Part shown: in pieces, positions 45,862-57,517 of the stretch
Position numbering within the stretch: position 1 is the stretch's first letter
How the letters are laid out: each line of letters begins with the position of its first letter
Assembly (NCBI GenBank): GCA_018398585.1
Contig: JAGTTD010000001.1
Location: forward strand, 38,269,938-38,333,937
From: Simmondsia chinensis
Lineage: Eukaryota; Streptophyta; Magnoliopsida; Caryophyllales; Simmondsiaceae
Direction of reading: 5' to 3'
Length of the DNA: 64,000 nucleotides
Position numbers and translations under genes: made by a program
The notes under the pieces: model-generated
Databases searched by the model: none
Seen by the model: the letters and a program-made list of their open reading frames with translations, nothing else
What the model was told of the DNA's origin: nothing

Positions 45862-46458
45862 TTAGAAAAGAAGAGTTTTGAAAAACAAAATAGAAAAAAA
45901 AAGGGTAAAAAATGGTCATCTCTTGTTCTGACCCGCATCGGGTCTGACCTGATCGTGACTCGTCAGATACACGACCCATGGTAGACACGCAACCTAACCC
46001 GCCTGTTCCCATACCCATGTCATGGGCTGAACTGGGTCTAGGGATTTTTCCCTCGGTGACCTGATTGGGCCTGACCTATGTGACTTGTTCATACTATTTT
46101 GACCTGTGGATCGGGTCACAAGTTGAGCCGAGTGGACCCGTTGGCCACCTCCAACATGAACTATTACCTACCTTTTTATCCAATTGTCCAATATTACCCA
46201 ATTTTTTTTTGTTCAAAATTTTATATTCTGTCTCTCCTCCATTGTGATGGAATGACTTACAATTTCACATGACATGCAAATGAGGGACTGATGGATGGAA
46301 TATGTTTTTTTACTGACGCAGTACTGCAAAGATGTGAGATTGCAAGATTAGTAAATATTAATGTTATTAATGCTTAAATTTAAAAAAAAAAAAAAAACGA
46401 AGTGATTAAATGTTAAGACCTCAATTTAGGTGGTTATTAGATTAAAAAAAAATCATAA
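45862..46458. repeat. Unassigned, with gacc/gggtc-rich part
   Basis: 45925-46160 is GC-richer and made of short gacccg / cgggtc motifs, probably a dispersed repeat. No gene recognised. Confidence 0.35.
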
Positions 46459-47422
46459 GACTATATTTGGAGCGTGGAATTAGAGGCTGGAATTGGAGCC
46501 CAGAAATCCAATTCTATTGCTTGGTTCATCTGTTGGAATTGAAATTACAATTCCATTGCCAAATTCCATAGAATTGGATTTTAATTAAAAATTATGTTTT
46601 CCAATTCCTTGGGGTGGGGGTAAGGAATTGCAATTCTATATTAACTGTATTGACCTAAAACCCAAAACGATCCAACTTGATTAACCAAAATCAAAGATGA
46701 ATCAAAATACAAAGATTTAACACAACCTAATATTTTCACCCAAGCCTCGAAATCACCCAACTCGAATGACTTGAACCTAAAATGACCGAAATCACCTTAG
46801 CTCAAAGTCCGAAGTGACCCAACCCAATTGACTCGAAATCGAGATGACTTAAATCTAGAAAATGAGACTACGCGATTTGAATGTGATGTAAACAAGCTGA
46901 GCTAAAATGGAAATGACTCGACCAAATTGATCCAAAACTCAGCCTAAAATGACTCGAAATTTGAAATGATACAAATCATTTGTCCCAAAATTAAGATGAC
47001 TCGAGTTTGAAATGGCCTAAATGAACTCATACCCGATCATAACTAGCCTGAATCTCGAAAACATCTAACTTGACTAACTAAAAATTCGAGGAAACTTGAA
47101 TACCACATGATCTGACGCGATACTCGACCCAATTTGACTCAAATATCGAATAACTCGAACTCAAATTGAATCTCTCCAATCATAATAACTTGGACCCAAT
47201 GTGCACCGCTCCAACCAAAATCTAACTATAGTTGATTTAGAACTTGAAATACTCCAATTTTCAATTGACCAAAAACCCTCGATAATTCGAATCATTATGT
47301 AGTTATAATTCTAATCTTCAGTTCCTTTGATAAACAAAATAATGGAATTTCAATTCCATCAAAATTGGAATTGGAATTACAATTCTACAGTTCTATTCTA
47401 ATTCCACGTGTCAAACAAAGTC
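46459..47422. mobile_element. Harbinger-type MITE A
   Basis: Inverted ends: GACTATATTTGGAGCGTGGA and, from the right, GACTTTGTTTGACACGTGGA. Left flank taa (46456-46458), right flank tga (47423-47425). The interior is a long run of degenerate aaatgactcgaa-type units. It shares its right flanking triplet with MITE B. Confidence 0.65.
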
Positions 47423-47425
47423 TGA

Positions 47426-48533
47426 GGCTATGCTTGGAGCCTGAAATTAGTGTTAACACAGGAATTGGGGTCCAAAATTTTAATTCTGTTGTTTGATTCA
47501 CGTGTTGGAATTAGAATTACAATTTAATTGCCCAAATTTCATGAAATTGAATTTTAACTGAAAATTATTCCCTTCAATTCCTTGAATTGGAGGTAAGAAT
47601 TGCTATTCTTTAGTTCACATGCTCTATGCTGCGGACCAGCTTTTTAGGTTGGGGGTCCTCGGAAACAACCTCTCTTCAGGGTAGCCCCCTGAAGGGGGAA
47701 GGCTGCATACATCTACCCCCGCCCCCCCAATGACCCTGCTTTTGCGGGAGCCCTTGCATGCACTGGGTTTATTGTTGTTGTTGTTGTAATTGCTATTCTT
47801 TAGTAATTTCATTGATTTGAAACCCAAAATGATCCGACTTGATTAAACTAAACACAAAATGACTCAAAATCTAAAAACATAGATACTACATAAAATTTAA
47901 TCCAAACCTTGAAATCACCCAAATCATACGACTTGAACTTAAATTGACCGTAATCATCTCAGCTCAAAGTCCGAAGTATTCCAACCCGATTGACTCGAAC
48001 CTTGAGATGACTCAAATCAAAAAAATGAACCATTCAACTTAAATGTGATATAAACAAGATGAGCTGAAAATGGAAATGACCTCAACAAATTCACCCAAAG
48101 CTTAATACGACTCAAACCCGAAATGATATGACTCATCTCGAACCCTAAATCAACCAACTTGATCGATTCTCACATGAATCCTATCTAACTTGATTGACTG
48201 AAAATCTGAGGTAATTTGAACACTAAATTACCCAACGTGATACTTGCCCCAATTTAACTCGAATAACTCGAACTAAACTTGAATGGTTCCGACCATAATA
48301 ACTCAAATGCAATGTGAATCGCTCCGACCAAAATTCGACCATAGTCGATTCAAAACACGAAATACTCCAATTCATTTGATCGAAAATTCATAATAATTCA
48401 AATCATTATATAATTATAATTCTGACCTCCAATTTTTTTAATGAAACTAAGCAATAAATTTTAATTCTACCAAAGCTAAAACAAAAATTGCAATTCGACG
48501 GTCAAATTTTAATTTGATGTGCCAAGCAAAGCT
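47426..48533. mobile_element. Harbinger-type MITE B
   Basis: Ends GGCTATGCTTGGAGCCTGAA and, from the right, AGCTTTGCTTGGCACATCAA. Right flank taa (48534-48536). The interior is homologous to MITE A in the same direction, including the aaatgactcgaa-type repeats, and carries a SINE at 47615-47787. Without the SINE its length (~918 bp) is close to that of A. Confidence 0.65.
47615..47787 (+). mobile_element. 5'-truncated SINE inside MITE B
   Basis: 173 bp with the conserved 3' domain (gaaggctgcatacatctacc, gcgggagcccttgcatg) and tail ttattgttgttgttgttg. Flanked by perfect 17-bp copies of aattgctattctttagt (47598-47614 and 47788-47804). Confidence 0.9.
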
Positions 48534-48770
48534 TAAATGAAATGAAAAGCATAATACATCTAGGTTTCCCCTTCCCCTTCCCACTTCCGAGCGCGTCACC
48601 TCCGAGCTGCAGGCCGCAGCAGCTGCTGTACTCTAGGGTTTCTGGGCCTCTCTCTTCTCTTTTCAGTTTTCCCTCGCCCAAAATTTCTAAACAGTACTGT
48701 ATCTCTGCTCCATTTCTCCGCAGGAGGATGCCAATGATGCCAAAACCCTAACAAGAGACGCCCAACAGCA

Positions 48771-48836
48771 ATGGGTAGTAGTATTTCCTCTTGTTGTTCT
48801 TCTTTAATTGATTTCAAAGCTTGTATTTTGAAGTAG
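48771..48836 (+). promoter_or_regulatory. Possible upstream ORF in mTERF leader
   Basis: ATG at 48771 opens a 21-codon frame (MGSSISSCCSSLIDFKACIL...) ending at TAG before the main start. A shorter one starts at 48728. Alternatively 48775-48867 (GT...AG, 93 bp, AT-rich) is a 5'-UTR intron that would remove it; the sequence alone does not decide. Confidence 0.35.
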
Positions 48837-48870
48837 TTTAATCCATTTTTATGCATGAATGCTTTAGGCA

Positions 48871-50649
48871 ATGATAATTTGTAGAACTTACAAAAGGGTA
48901 TTTAGTATTGCTGCTATGATTTCTCAACTGGGCACATACTTTCACTCTCATGCTACTTTGAATAAGGCTCTTACTCTGCATAGACCAATTGGGGTGGTGG
49001 TAAGTGTAAAATGCTTCAGGGGTTCTAAATCAAGTCGTAAATCTAAGGTTTCTGGTGTTGAATTGGGTCAGTCAAGCAATTCTCTGGCTGTCGGCCGCGT
49101 TTCGAGGTTGGCTCGTGGTGATGCACAAGATGTGTTGTTTGATTACTTGCATTCAACCCGGAACCTACATTTCATTGATGCTGAGCATATTAGCAAGAAT
49201 TCCCCATACTTTGTGCAGAAGCTGCTTTCTAAGGTTCGCGATGAGCTTGACATACCGCGGTCTCTGTCTAAGTTGCTTCGGTATAACCCCATCAATGAGT
49301 TTGAGCCCTTTTTGGAAAGTTTGGGTTTGAACCCATCTGAGATCCCGCCTCTTCTTCCAAGGAATTTGATGTTTTTGAGTGACGATAGTGTTTTGCTGGA
49401 GAATTATCATGTTCTTTGTGACTATGGGATTCCACGTAGTAAGTTAGGGAGGATGTATAAGGAAGCGAAAGAGGTATTTGGATATGATTATGGGATATTG
49501 GCTGGGAAGCTTAGGGCTTATGAGTTATTGGGCTTGACCAAATCCACAGTTGTAAAGCTTGTAACTAGCGACCCATCACTCTTGATTGGTAGCATTAATA
49601 GTGATTTTATACGAGTTTTCGAGAAGTTTAAGGGATTGGGAATATGGAATAATTTCATTGGAGGGTATTTGTCAGATCAGAGTACTTGCGATTGGAAGAG
49701 AATGCTTGATACATTGGAATTTTTTGTTAAGGTAGGTTCCAGTGAGAAACAGATATGCAGTATTCTTAAACAATATCCTGATTTACTGTTTGAAGGTTTG
49801 GGAAAGAGCATACATATCTTGGTTGGACGATTACTAAAATTAGGTTTAACGATCACTGAAGCGTCGGGTTTGTTCTTGGAAAACCCTAGAATATTGTCAG
49901 AGAAGTTTGTGAAGAACCTATGGGATGCTGTGGGCTTTCTTTTGGATATCAGAATGGAACCTGAAGATATCACTAGCATTCTATTGACCCATGCCGAACT
50001 TCTGGGAGCCCATTCTTTGAAAGGGCCTAAGACTGTTTTGAGTAACTTAAAGATCGGAAGAGAAGAGCTGTGCCAAATATTGAAAGAAGACCCATTAAAA
50101 TTTTTCAGTGTGGCGTCAAAATCAAAACCTGGAAAGGTTCATACTACAGTATCTGACAAACCTAGTAAACATCAAGGGAAAACTGCGTTTCTGTTGAGAT
50201 TGGGTTATGTTGAAAACTCAGATGAGATGGCAAAAGCTTTTAAGAAGTTCCGTGGTAGAGGAGACCAGTTGCAGGAAAGGTTCGATTGCTTGATAGATGC
50301 TGGATTGGATAGTCAGGTTGTTGCGGATATGATTAAGCAAGTTCCGTCTGTTTTAAACCAGACAAAGGATGTTCTTGAGAAGAAGTTAGACTACCTAAGG
50401 AGAATTTTGGGGTACCCTTTGGAATCTGTTGTGGCATTTCCATCATATCTTTGTTATGATAAGAATAGGATCAGTCTTAGGTTTCAAATGTATGTCTGGC
50501 TGAGGGAACGGGGTGCAGCAAAACCGATGTTGTCTTTGAGCACAATCCTTGCTTGTTCAGATGCAAGATTTGTCAAGTACTTTGTAGAGGTCCACCCAGT
50601 GGGACAAGAAATGTGGGAGAACTTGAAGAAACTGTCTAGTTCAAGCTAA
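48871..50649 (+). CDS. mTERF-family protein, organelle-targeted
   Basis: A single uninterrupted 592-codon frame. Plant mTERF proteins bind organellar nucleic acid and act in transcription termination, splicing or genome maintenance in mitochondria or plastids. The sequence shows the family's repeated helical units with the LL...P pattern, for example SKLLRYNPINEFEPFLESLG, VVKLVTSDPSLLIGS, ICSILKQYPDLLFEGLGKSI, ASGLFLENPRILSEKF and VADMIKQVPSVLNQ, at spacings of 30-40 residues between about residues 130 and 560. The first 60 residues are rich in Arg, Lys and Ser with almost no acidic residue (MIICRTYKRVFSIAAM), suggesting a mitochondrial presequence. The ATG at 48871 gives the longest frame; Met16 is an alternative start. 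Lack of introns is common in plant mTERF genes. Exact orthology and organelle are not settled. Confidence 0.9.
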   Translation: MIICRTYKRVFSIAAMISQLGTYFHSHATLNKALTLHRPIGVVVSVKCFRGSKSSRKSKVSGVELGQSSNSLAVGRVSRLARGDAQDVLFDYLHSTRNLHFIDAEHISKNSPYFVQKLLSKVRDELDIPRSLSKLLRYNPINEFEPFLESLGLNPSEIPPLLPRNLMFLSDDSVLLENYHVLCDYGIPRSKLGRMYKEAKEVFGYDYGILAGKLRAYELLGLTKSTVVKLVTSDPSLLIGSINSDFIRVFEKFKGLGIWNNFIGGYLSDQSTCDWKRMLDTLEFFVKVGSSEKQICSILKQYPDLLFEGLGKSIHILVGRLLKLGLTITEASGLFLENPRILSEKFVKNLWDAVGFLLDIRMEPEDITSILLTHAELLGAHSLKGPKTVLSNLKIGREELCQILKEDPLKFFSVASKSKPGKVHTTVSDKPSKHQGKTAFLLRLGYVENSDEMAKAFKKFRGRGDQLQERFDCLIDAGLDSQVVADMIKQVPSVLNQTKDVLEKKLDYLRRILGYPLESVVAFPSYLCYDKNRISLRFQMYVWLRERGAAKPMLSLSTILACSDARFVKYFVEVHPVGQEMWENLKKLSSSS

Positions 50650-51502
50650 GATGTACATTTAACTGGTATAATTCATTGTTCTGGAGCTAAGTTGGTGCTT
50701 TTTGAGATAGCGATCACACCATGTCATCACTTGTAAGTTTATATTCTAACTTTTGTTGGATGATTCTATGTGATTCTTTTGTTTATTGTGCAAAAAGAAA
50801 TGCAATTGTGTTTGTATTTTTTAGCTGGGTAACATCCTCTTAAACTTCAGAAGAAAGGAAAACTTAAGCAATCGTGATGCTTTATACTTGGGTTGTTCTC
50901 GAGTGCTAAAAGCTACTCGGGGTGAGTCCAATGAGGCCTTGGTCTCGGTTCAAATCCGGTTGGACTCACTTACCCAGAAAAGAAAAGGTTATTGAGGGTG
51001 GAGAATGGAGGTGATTCAGGTGGTGATCTAAGACAAAGTAGTTGGGACTTGGGAAACAGTGTAGAAGGGATGAGATGATGTGTAATTGATGAGAATAACA
51101 TGAGAATGAGGGGGGGTGCACCGATTCTGGGGTTGAAAATAGACAAACGTCAGTTGGGATTTGACAATTGAGACAACTTGGGAGGAGGGAAAGGTAAATA
51201 CTAAGAACTTTTCAACAATTTTATCCATATTTTAACTATAATTATCATTACCCTTTTCCCCTTACCTGATTGTCAAACAAGAGAAAACCATCTACCTGTC
51301 TTTATTAAACGTATCTAAATGAGGGTAGGATAACCCCTTACCATCCACCTCTTTACCTCCCTCTACACAATTGCCAAACAAAGTAGACTATGATGAGTAT
51401 AACTCTAATGTAGATACGTATTCTTGGTAAAATTCTTAGTATCTCAAAACATAATTTGTGTTACAAAGTTGTAAAGACAATCAATCCCCATTGGAAGACT
51501 AA
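50650..51502. other. mTERF 3' flank
   Basis: The first ~200 bp should include the 3' untranslated region. A hairpin (ggtgagtccaa at ~50920 with ttggactcactta at ~50962) encloses ggttcaaatcc, a Pol III B-box-like string, and may be a SINE remnant. No gene otherwise. Confidence 0.4.
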
Positions 51503-52790
51503 GGGTTCGTTTGTTTCGGGAGAGAAACGCATTATAGGAACTAGTTTTCCCCCTTTTTCGTTGTTTGGCATGCGTTTTCTGATGGAAAAACTTTTCCGAA
51601 GGAAAACCTTTTCCCTCAAATGGGGAAAATGACTTCTCTTTTAAAAGAGTGGAAGTCATCATTCCAGGTGACCAGAAAATTTTCGAAGATATACATCAGG
51701 ACAAATATGCACTAGTCCAAAATGAACTAGATTGAATCTTAGACCGCTAGAGGTAATAATGTGAGACAAAAATTAGATGAAGAATGATCCGTCAGCTCTA
51801 AAGCCCGGAGTGAATTATGTGGTTCTATTTGATTTTCATTCCTGATTGATATTTTATATTTGAAACACTTTATTAACTTTCACCATGGTGAACACTATAA
51901 TTAGGAAATAATGTTTACATCAAACCAAGCACTAAAAAACAATTTATAGATTATAATTTTTTTATTTTTTGGAAAATAGTTTCTTTTGATGTATGTTTTT
52001 TAGGAAAAGTATCGCTTAGATACTCTCAGGTTTTGACCATTTACCTAGGTACCCTAATGTTTTGATTGATATAATGGGATACCTTGAAGTTTAAACATTT
52101 TATGACTTAGGTATCCTGAAATTCTAAAAATTTTATTAATCAGGTGCCTTTTTTGTTAAAATTCAATAGATTTTCATTATAAAATGCTAAAATGGAATAT
52201 GATTCCAACACTATATTAGTATCTTCAGTAGAATTTGATGGTTATTTGCCAAAAAATGCTAAAATGACATGATTACGACCATATTTAGTAGTTGTTACAT
52301 CAATATTCGATGAACTTTTTATTGTAATTTGCTCCATTATTGCTTAAAATTGATTACTTGTAAATATTATCATAATTATGTACTATATTAGCATTTTTGC
52401 ATAGAATTGATCAGATTCTTACAAAAATTTATTAAATTTCGACATAGGATACCTGGGTGATATAATATTCAAACTTCAGGGACCTCATTGTATATATTGA
52501 AATGTCAGGGTAGGTTATAAATGCTTAAAACTCAGGGTACCTTAGTAATAATTTCTCCATTTTTTATAACTTTTTCAGGACCACACGAAGCCTAAATAAT
52601 TTCAAATATATGACCAGGTATAAGATAATTGTCTAGAAGATGTTTTCCTTTAAAACAAACAAGGTATCATAAGAGGAGAGTATGGTTTTCCGTTGAAACA
52701 AACAACAGAAAACTTAAGGAGAATTTCATTTTCTATGGAAAACCTTTTCCAAAGGAAAATGCTTTCCTTGGGAAGAGTACTAACTTAGCC
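51503..52790. mobile_element. Harbinger-like MITE enclosing a second MITE
   Basis: Flanked by taa (51500-51502) and taa (52791-52793). Ends GGGTTCGTTTGTTTC and, from the right, GGCTAAGTTAGTACTC match weakly, but subterminal segments such as ggaaaaccttttccc and ggaaaaccttttccaaagg are clearly related. Length without the inner element is about 730 bp. Confidence 0.5.
52003..52558. mobile_element. MULE-like MITE
   Basis: Long imperfect inverted ends: left GGAAAAGTATCGCTTAGATA followed by CTCTCAGGTTTTG; right, read inward, GGAGAAATTATTACTAAGGT followed by ACCCTGAGTTTTA. The similarity extends at least 45 bp. Flanks tgtttttta and attttttat are T-rich and only roughly alike. No coding capacity. 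Confidence 0.6.
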
Positions 52791-55736
52791 TAAGTTCAAT
52801 TCTTGTTCTCCACAGAAAACGTGTGTTTCATCCTCTTGTCATAATCAGCTGGTGTACTCTTGCAGGATTTTGGTATTGGAAGTTGTAATTGGAGGTCGGT
52901 TATGCTTATGAGATGGCTAAAATAATGAAATGTGAAATGGCAATGGCATTTGTGAGGTGAGTACTTGGTCTTTTGATTCTTATGGAAAGGGCTGTATATT
53001 AGGGTGTGGACACCCACTGCCTTATTGAAAGTTTCCCTCGGGGCCAGACATGATCCCAATCAACCGCTTGGGGCCTCCAAATTGTAGGGGCCTCAAAGGC
53101 GTTTACATTTTCGTCTACTTGTTTTATTTTTCTAGTGATTTTTTAATCATCAATCTTTAATAATATTGATAAACATTTTGATTAAGCTTTTACAGCTTAT
53201 TGTATTAGTGTTAGTGTTCTTAAAAGAAATGTTATTATATATGAGGCTCCATTCATAGTGTTTGTTTCGGGCCCCGAAAATGTTGGGATTGGCCCTAGTT
53301 CCCCTGTATGCAAACAAGGTAAGTTGGGTTCACAAACTTAGCAAGTAGCCCCAATGGAAAGATTTGAACCTCTAATCTTATGCATTTTGAGGTTTTAGGT
53401 CAAAAATTTTCCCCCCCTTACTAAAAGGTGACAGGTCTAAGTGTCTTGCCATTGAAGTCCATCCCTAGAATATATCGGCTATCGTAGAAGTGCCTCTGGA
53501 ATGACAATCAATCGCATAACACCTAACTTAGTGGCATTTATTTGTTTCTATGGTATTAGCAACTTTCACACCAGTGCTTATTAATGAAGCTACAGCAGAA
53601 GAATAATTGAGCCAGAGAATGCTTTGAGTGAACCTGCTACAACTCAATATGACGTGCTTTTTTTATTTGTGCTGGGGCTATAATCATCTTTGTTGTTCTT
53701 AATACACTTCCAGGAGACCTAAAGAGGAACATATAATCGTCATTTGAATATTTGTTGGCTGATGTTATTGTCCGGACAAAATTGTTATTGAGCAAGATTG
53801 TGTTTTCAAGGCAATTTTGCGGTTCTTATTGCTTGTAAGTCACATTATTACTCTTGCTATAATAATTTTTGCCTCGACAATAATAACTCTCCATTTGTTT
53901 TGATAGGATTTATCATAACGATTCGGAGGAGGAACTTCCTCTACACAAGGTTTCGGTGAATCGGAGGAATCAAAAGGAGTGTGATGATAATAGATTTTAC
54001 TAGTTAAAGTGTCTCACTAGTAATCCATAGCTGCTTATAGGTACTTTTAGTTCTTATAATCTTTTCGCGGTATCATCTATTACTAAATATGTTATTTCCC
54101 GGTGTTTTTAACCTTCACGCAATTAGTGTACTGTTAATATAGGAAAAATAAGCTAATGGGTAGTCAAATTCAAGCTTAAAATCGACCAATTTAACTTGAG
54201 ATAGGTGCACCAAACCCTGAAGGACTAACTTGATCTAAACGAACTTGACCTTCAACAAGGATGATCTCGAGTTCTGACTAAACAACCTTGAAGATGAACA
54301 ATATTAGACTCGAACATGATCAGGGATGGCCCCGAATTTTATTTATATAAATTTGGAACTCGAATGCCTAGAACGTGACCATGAACAAACAACAAGAGTA
54401 ATTAAGCGTTGGATAAATACAAGAAAAAGTGATTTATAGATTAAATTGGAGTATAATGAAGATTTGGAGTTCAATAATGTGTTAAGTCTGCATCCCTGCA
54501 TTGGTACAATGGGACTAAGTGACACACCAGCTCTCATGGTTAACGTGGCTATATTGTCAAGCAACTATAAGAATAACAATTCAAGTCAAAAGAAGTCAAC
54601 ACTGCAGGCTAGTCTAGCGGGGGTTTGCATGCATGTGATCGTCCTAGGCCCTTAAGACTTTATCAAGAGACGGGAAAAATGAAGTATATAAAGTGAATCA
54701 TCAACTCTCAAATTGTTAATGCGGGACAAGTTGTCTTAACCGTTAATTAAAACTAACAGATCATTTGGAACCAAATTAAGAAGTGCATATCAAAGGAGAA
54801 AAAGAAAAACATTGGTCAAAAGGTAGCAAACCATAAGTAAATGTCCAATAATGCAAGTATTGAAATTTGTCCAAGTTTTCCCCGCTTTTCTTTTACATTG
54901 ATATGTTATTAGGCGTGAGACATTTGTGTCATTTTCACGCAGTTGACGCCTTTTCAAGGTGTCGGTGTTAAAAATCCATAATTGAAATACAAAATTGAAT
55001 TTTCGAAATGTCAAATTGAAAATGCGATTAACCATATTGAACTTCTAGATTGGTTAACCAAATCGAATAAATTTGAGGTATTTTGGGACATTAACGGCTA
55101 ATGATTTTGTCCATTTCGGGTTAACCAATTTACCGAAATAATATATATCATATATATTTTTGCATGTTTATAACATTATGTTGTTTAATAAACTGTGTAT
55201 TTCTAGTATATACGTGAACTATTGCAGCAATTATTCAATTTTACGTCCTATTTGAAATCCATTCTTTTAAAGTAAAGAAAAGGTTATGAAAAAAATTTAT
55301 AATGCATGATTAACGTATCCTTTTCCCCCAACTCTCTTTTGTCATAGAGTATTCGCAGCTAAGCACTACTTTGTTACAATCTAATGCTTTTCATTTGCCC
55401 TTATATTGGTTAAAATGAGGTATCATATATTTAATTTTTTTAGAATTTAATTAGATGCTCATAATTTTATTCAATACTTTCATGTTTAATGTATTTTTTA
55501 GACATTTACAAACCGTTCAAGCGATAGATCATATGAAATGAAAGAATCGTTGTATTATATTTTTTCGGTCACCAGTTAACCGGTATAACTGAACCAAATA
55601 AGCGATTCACCGAAAGCCGATTGACCGGTCTTTTTGGTTACGGTAATGTTTAGAGATCTTTGAGTATTTTGATTATAGTTAACAGTTTCGGTACAATTAA
55701 CCTAGCTGCGAACACTCCTAAATTGATGGCTACTTG
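52791..55736. other. Unassigned 3-kb region
   Basis: No gene with a recognisable domain on either strand. A minus-strand gattagaggttcaaatcttt near 53370-53390 resembles a tRNA-type B box and may mark an old SINE. Confidence 0.4.
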
Positions 55737-56460
55737 TTGAGGAAATAAGTTGACCTGGCTGCTTCCCGGCTATGGAATGGTGGGGGGACCCTTGGTGGCA
55801 TACCTGCCTATTAGGTGACCTAGTTGCAGGTATGGGACAACAAGCATAGCATTGGCGGAATACCCGCCTAAAGAGCACAGGGCAAGCCCTTGGTGGCATA
55901 CCTGGCAATGGTCCTGCAGATATACCCTTAACAACGAACACTTTAGTGACATACCCTCTGTGGCATGATCCACCAGACAATGTGCCAGATTGACTACGAC
56001 ATTCCACACCACCATTGCCATCCCCTGCCTTGCGCCAAAGGCCATTTGATTACAGCTTATCCCCTTGTCTACTTTACCCACATACACGGGCTTCCTGGCA
56101 CACATGTCCTTGCAAGGGAAAGCCGCCACCTACCCAACCCATGAACATCCGCCACATACCTTTATTGACCTCTCTAAGTAAACCCCCCTTTGGCTATAAA
56201 TAGAGGGGGAGAGACGGTCAAAGGAGGGCACGTGGAGATCACAGTTGCAATTTTGTCCTTCTTCCTTTCCTCAAAAACAAGAGCTTGAGTCCGGCTCTTT
56301 CTTCAAAGATCTTGATCAATTTTTCTCGAAACAGGCCTAAAAAATATATATTAAATAACAGAGGCAAATAACAAATGCTACTTCTCTTCTTACTTTTATC
56401 GAAAGTCTTTCTTTTGATTTCAGCCGGTGAATTTGACATTTCCTTGGCAAGAAATCAAAG
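55737..56460 (+). mobile_element. Possible solo LTR with TATA box
   Basis: It starts TGTTGAGGAAATAAG and is GC-richer than its surroundings. Related ggtggcatacctgcc-type motifs recur near 55793, 55853 and 55890. A strong TATA box, ggctataaatagagg, is at 56193-56207 with a C/T-rich leader after it, as in an LTR promoter. No primer site or duplication identified; the right end is a guess. Confidence 0.4.
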
Positions 56461-56883
56461 GTATCTCTAATGATCGTACATAAAAATTTTTGATCTAATA
56501 GGGTTATTATTATATAACTTACATAATCTCATCTTATGATCAAATTGAAGTTAAATTAATGACATATATTTTAATGGACCGGTCATATCAAATGCAATTG
56601 ACCCAATACAAACCCATTTAATCCAATTTTAATTGATTACAAGTTATATCGTTTAACTTAAAGTCAATTTTACTTTAGGGTTAAATTAACAAAGTATAAA
56701 TTATATACGAGTAAACTGGCACAACTAAAAGTGAATTATATTTTCCTTTTGTCTTTTTTATATTATTTAGGTCGGTAAAGGGGTTGGCTTATATGTTGGA
56801 AAGCTAAAATATTTAACAGAGAAATTTCAAATAGATTTAAAAAGGTAAAATATATACTAACTAAATGTGATAGATAATGTTAT
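56461..56883. other. Unassigned, AT-rich
   Basis: Nothing recognised. It borders the tandem LTR array; the last five bases (gttat) would be its left target duplication. Confidence 0.4.
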
Positions 56884-57517
56884 TGTGATGAAACTTAATA
56901 AATCTAGTATGCTCTGATACCAATTTGTGGAGAATAAATCTTAATGCAGAAGCGTGAACCCTGGTAACATGATTCGATTCAAATAATATGACTCACACAA
57001 AACGAGAAGAAAACAAATATGGCGAAAGAAAGAACAAAACAAGAACACACAATATTTACGTGGAAACCCCTCTACAATCGAGAGGGGAGAAAACCACGGG
57101 CGGAGATGGAGATTCTTTATTAACTGAACAGAAAAATTACAACGACACTTCCCAAACGAGATATATGGAAGAATTACAATCACTCCCTCTGTACTCACGT
57201 AGCACTCGAATATCTTGGAGGAATTACGAAATCACCTCTTTTTCTTAATGGCGGCTCACCACACTTTGATTGGAACTGAATTGGAGAAAACCTCTCTCCA
57301 AAAACCGAAACCCTAAGCCCTTATTTATAGAAAATAATTAGGGCCTGCGGAAACCACTCCCGATCGATCGGAGGGACCCGATCGATCGACCCCTACACGG
57401 CCAAAATTCCGAATCTTTCCTTAAATCACCCGATCGATCGGATTCTCTCCCGATCGAACAATGACCACACGGCAGCCCCATAAAAATAAAACAAGTAATT
57501 TGAGACATAACCTAACA
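56884..57517 (-). repeat. LTR 1 of tandem array
   Basis: 634 bp; on the minus strand TGTTAGG ... TTTCATCACA. The array similarity stops exactly at 56884, which sets the LTR end. TATA-like ctataaataag on the minus strand near 57323-57333. Confidence 0.85.
57360..57460. promoter_or_regulatory. GATCGATC palindrome cluster in LTR U3
   Basis: Copies of CCGATCGATCGG or close variants lie at 57360, 57380, 57430 and 57450 (degenerate), upstream of the TATA-like box on the minus strand. Equivalent clusters are at about 59784-59902 and 62226-62326. Their conserved place in all three LTRs suggests cis-elements, but the role is unknown. Confidence 0.5.

Noticed and set aside
55770..56129. 119- and 101-codon minus-strand frames
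   Set aside because: Overlapping frames with no domain inside an LTR-like promoter block on the other strand.
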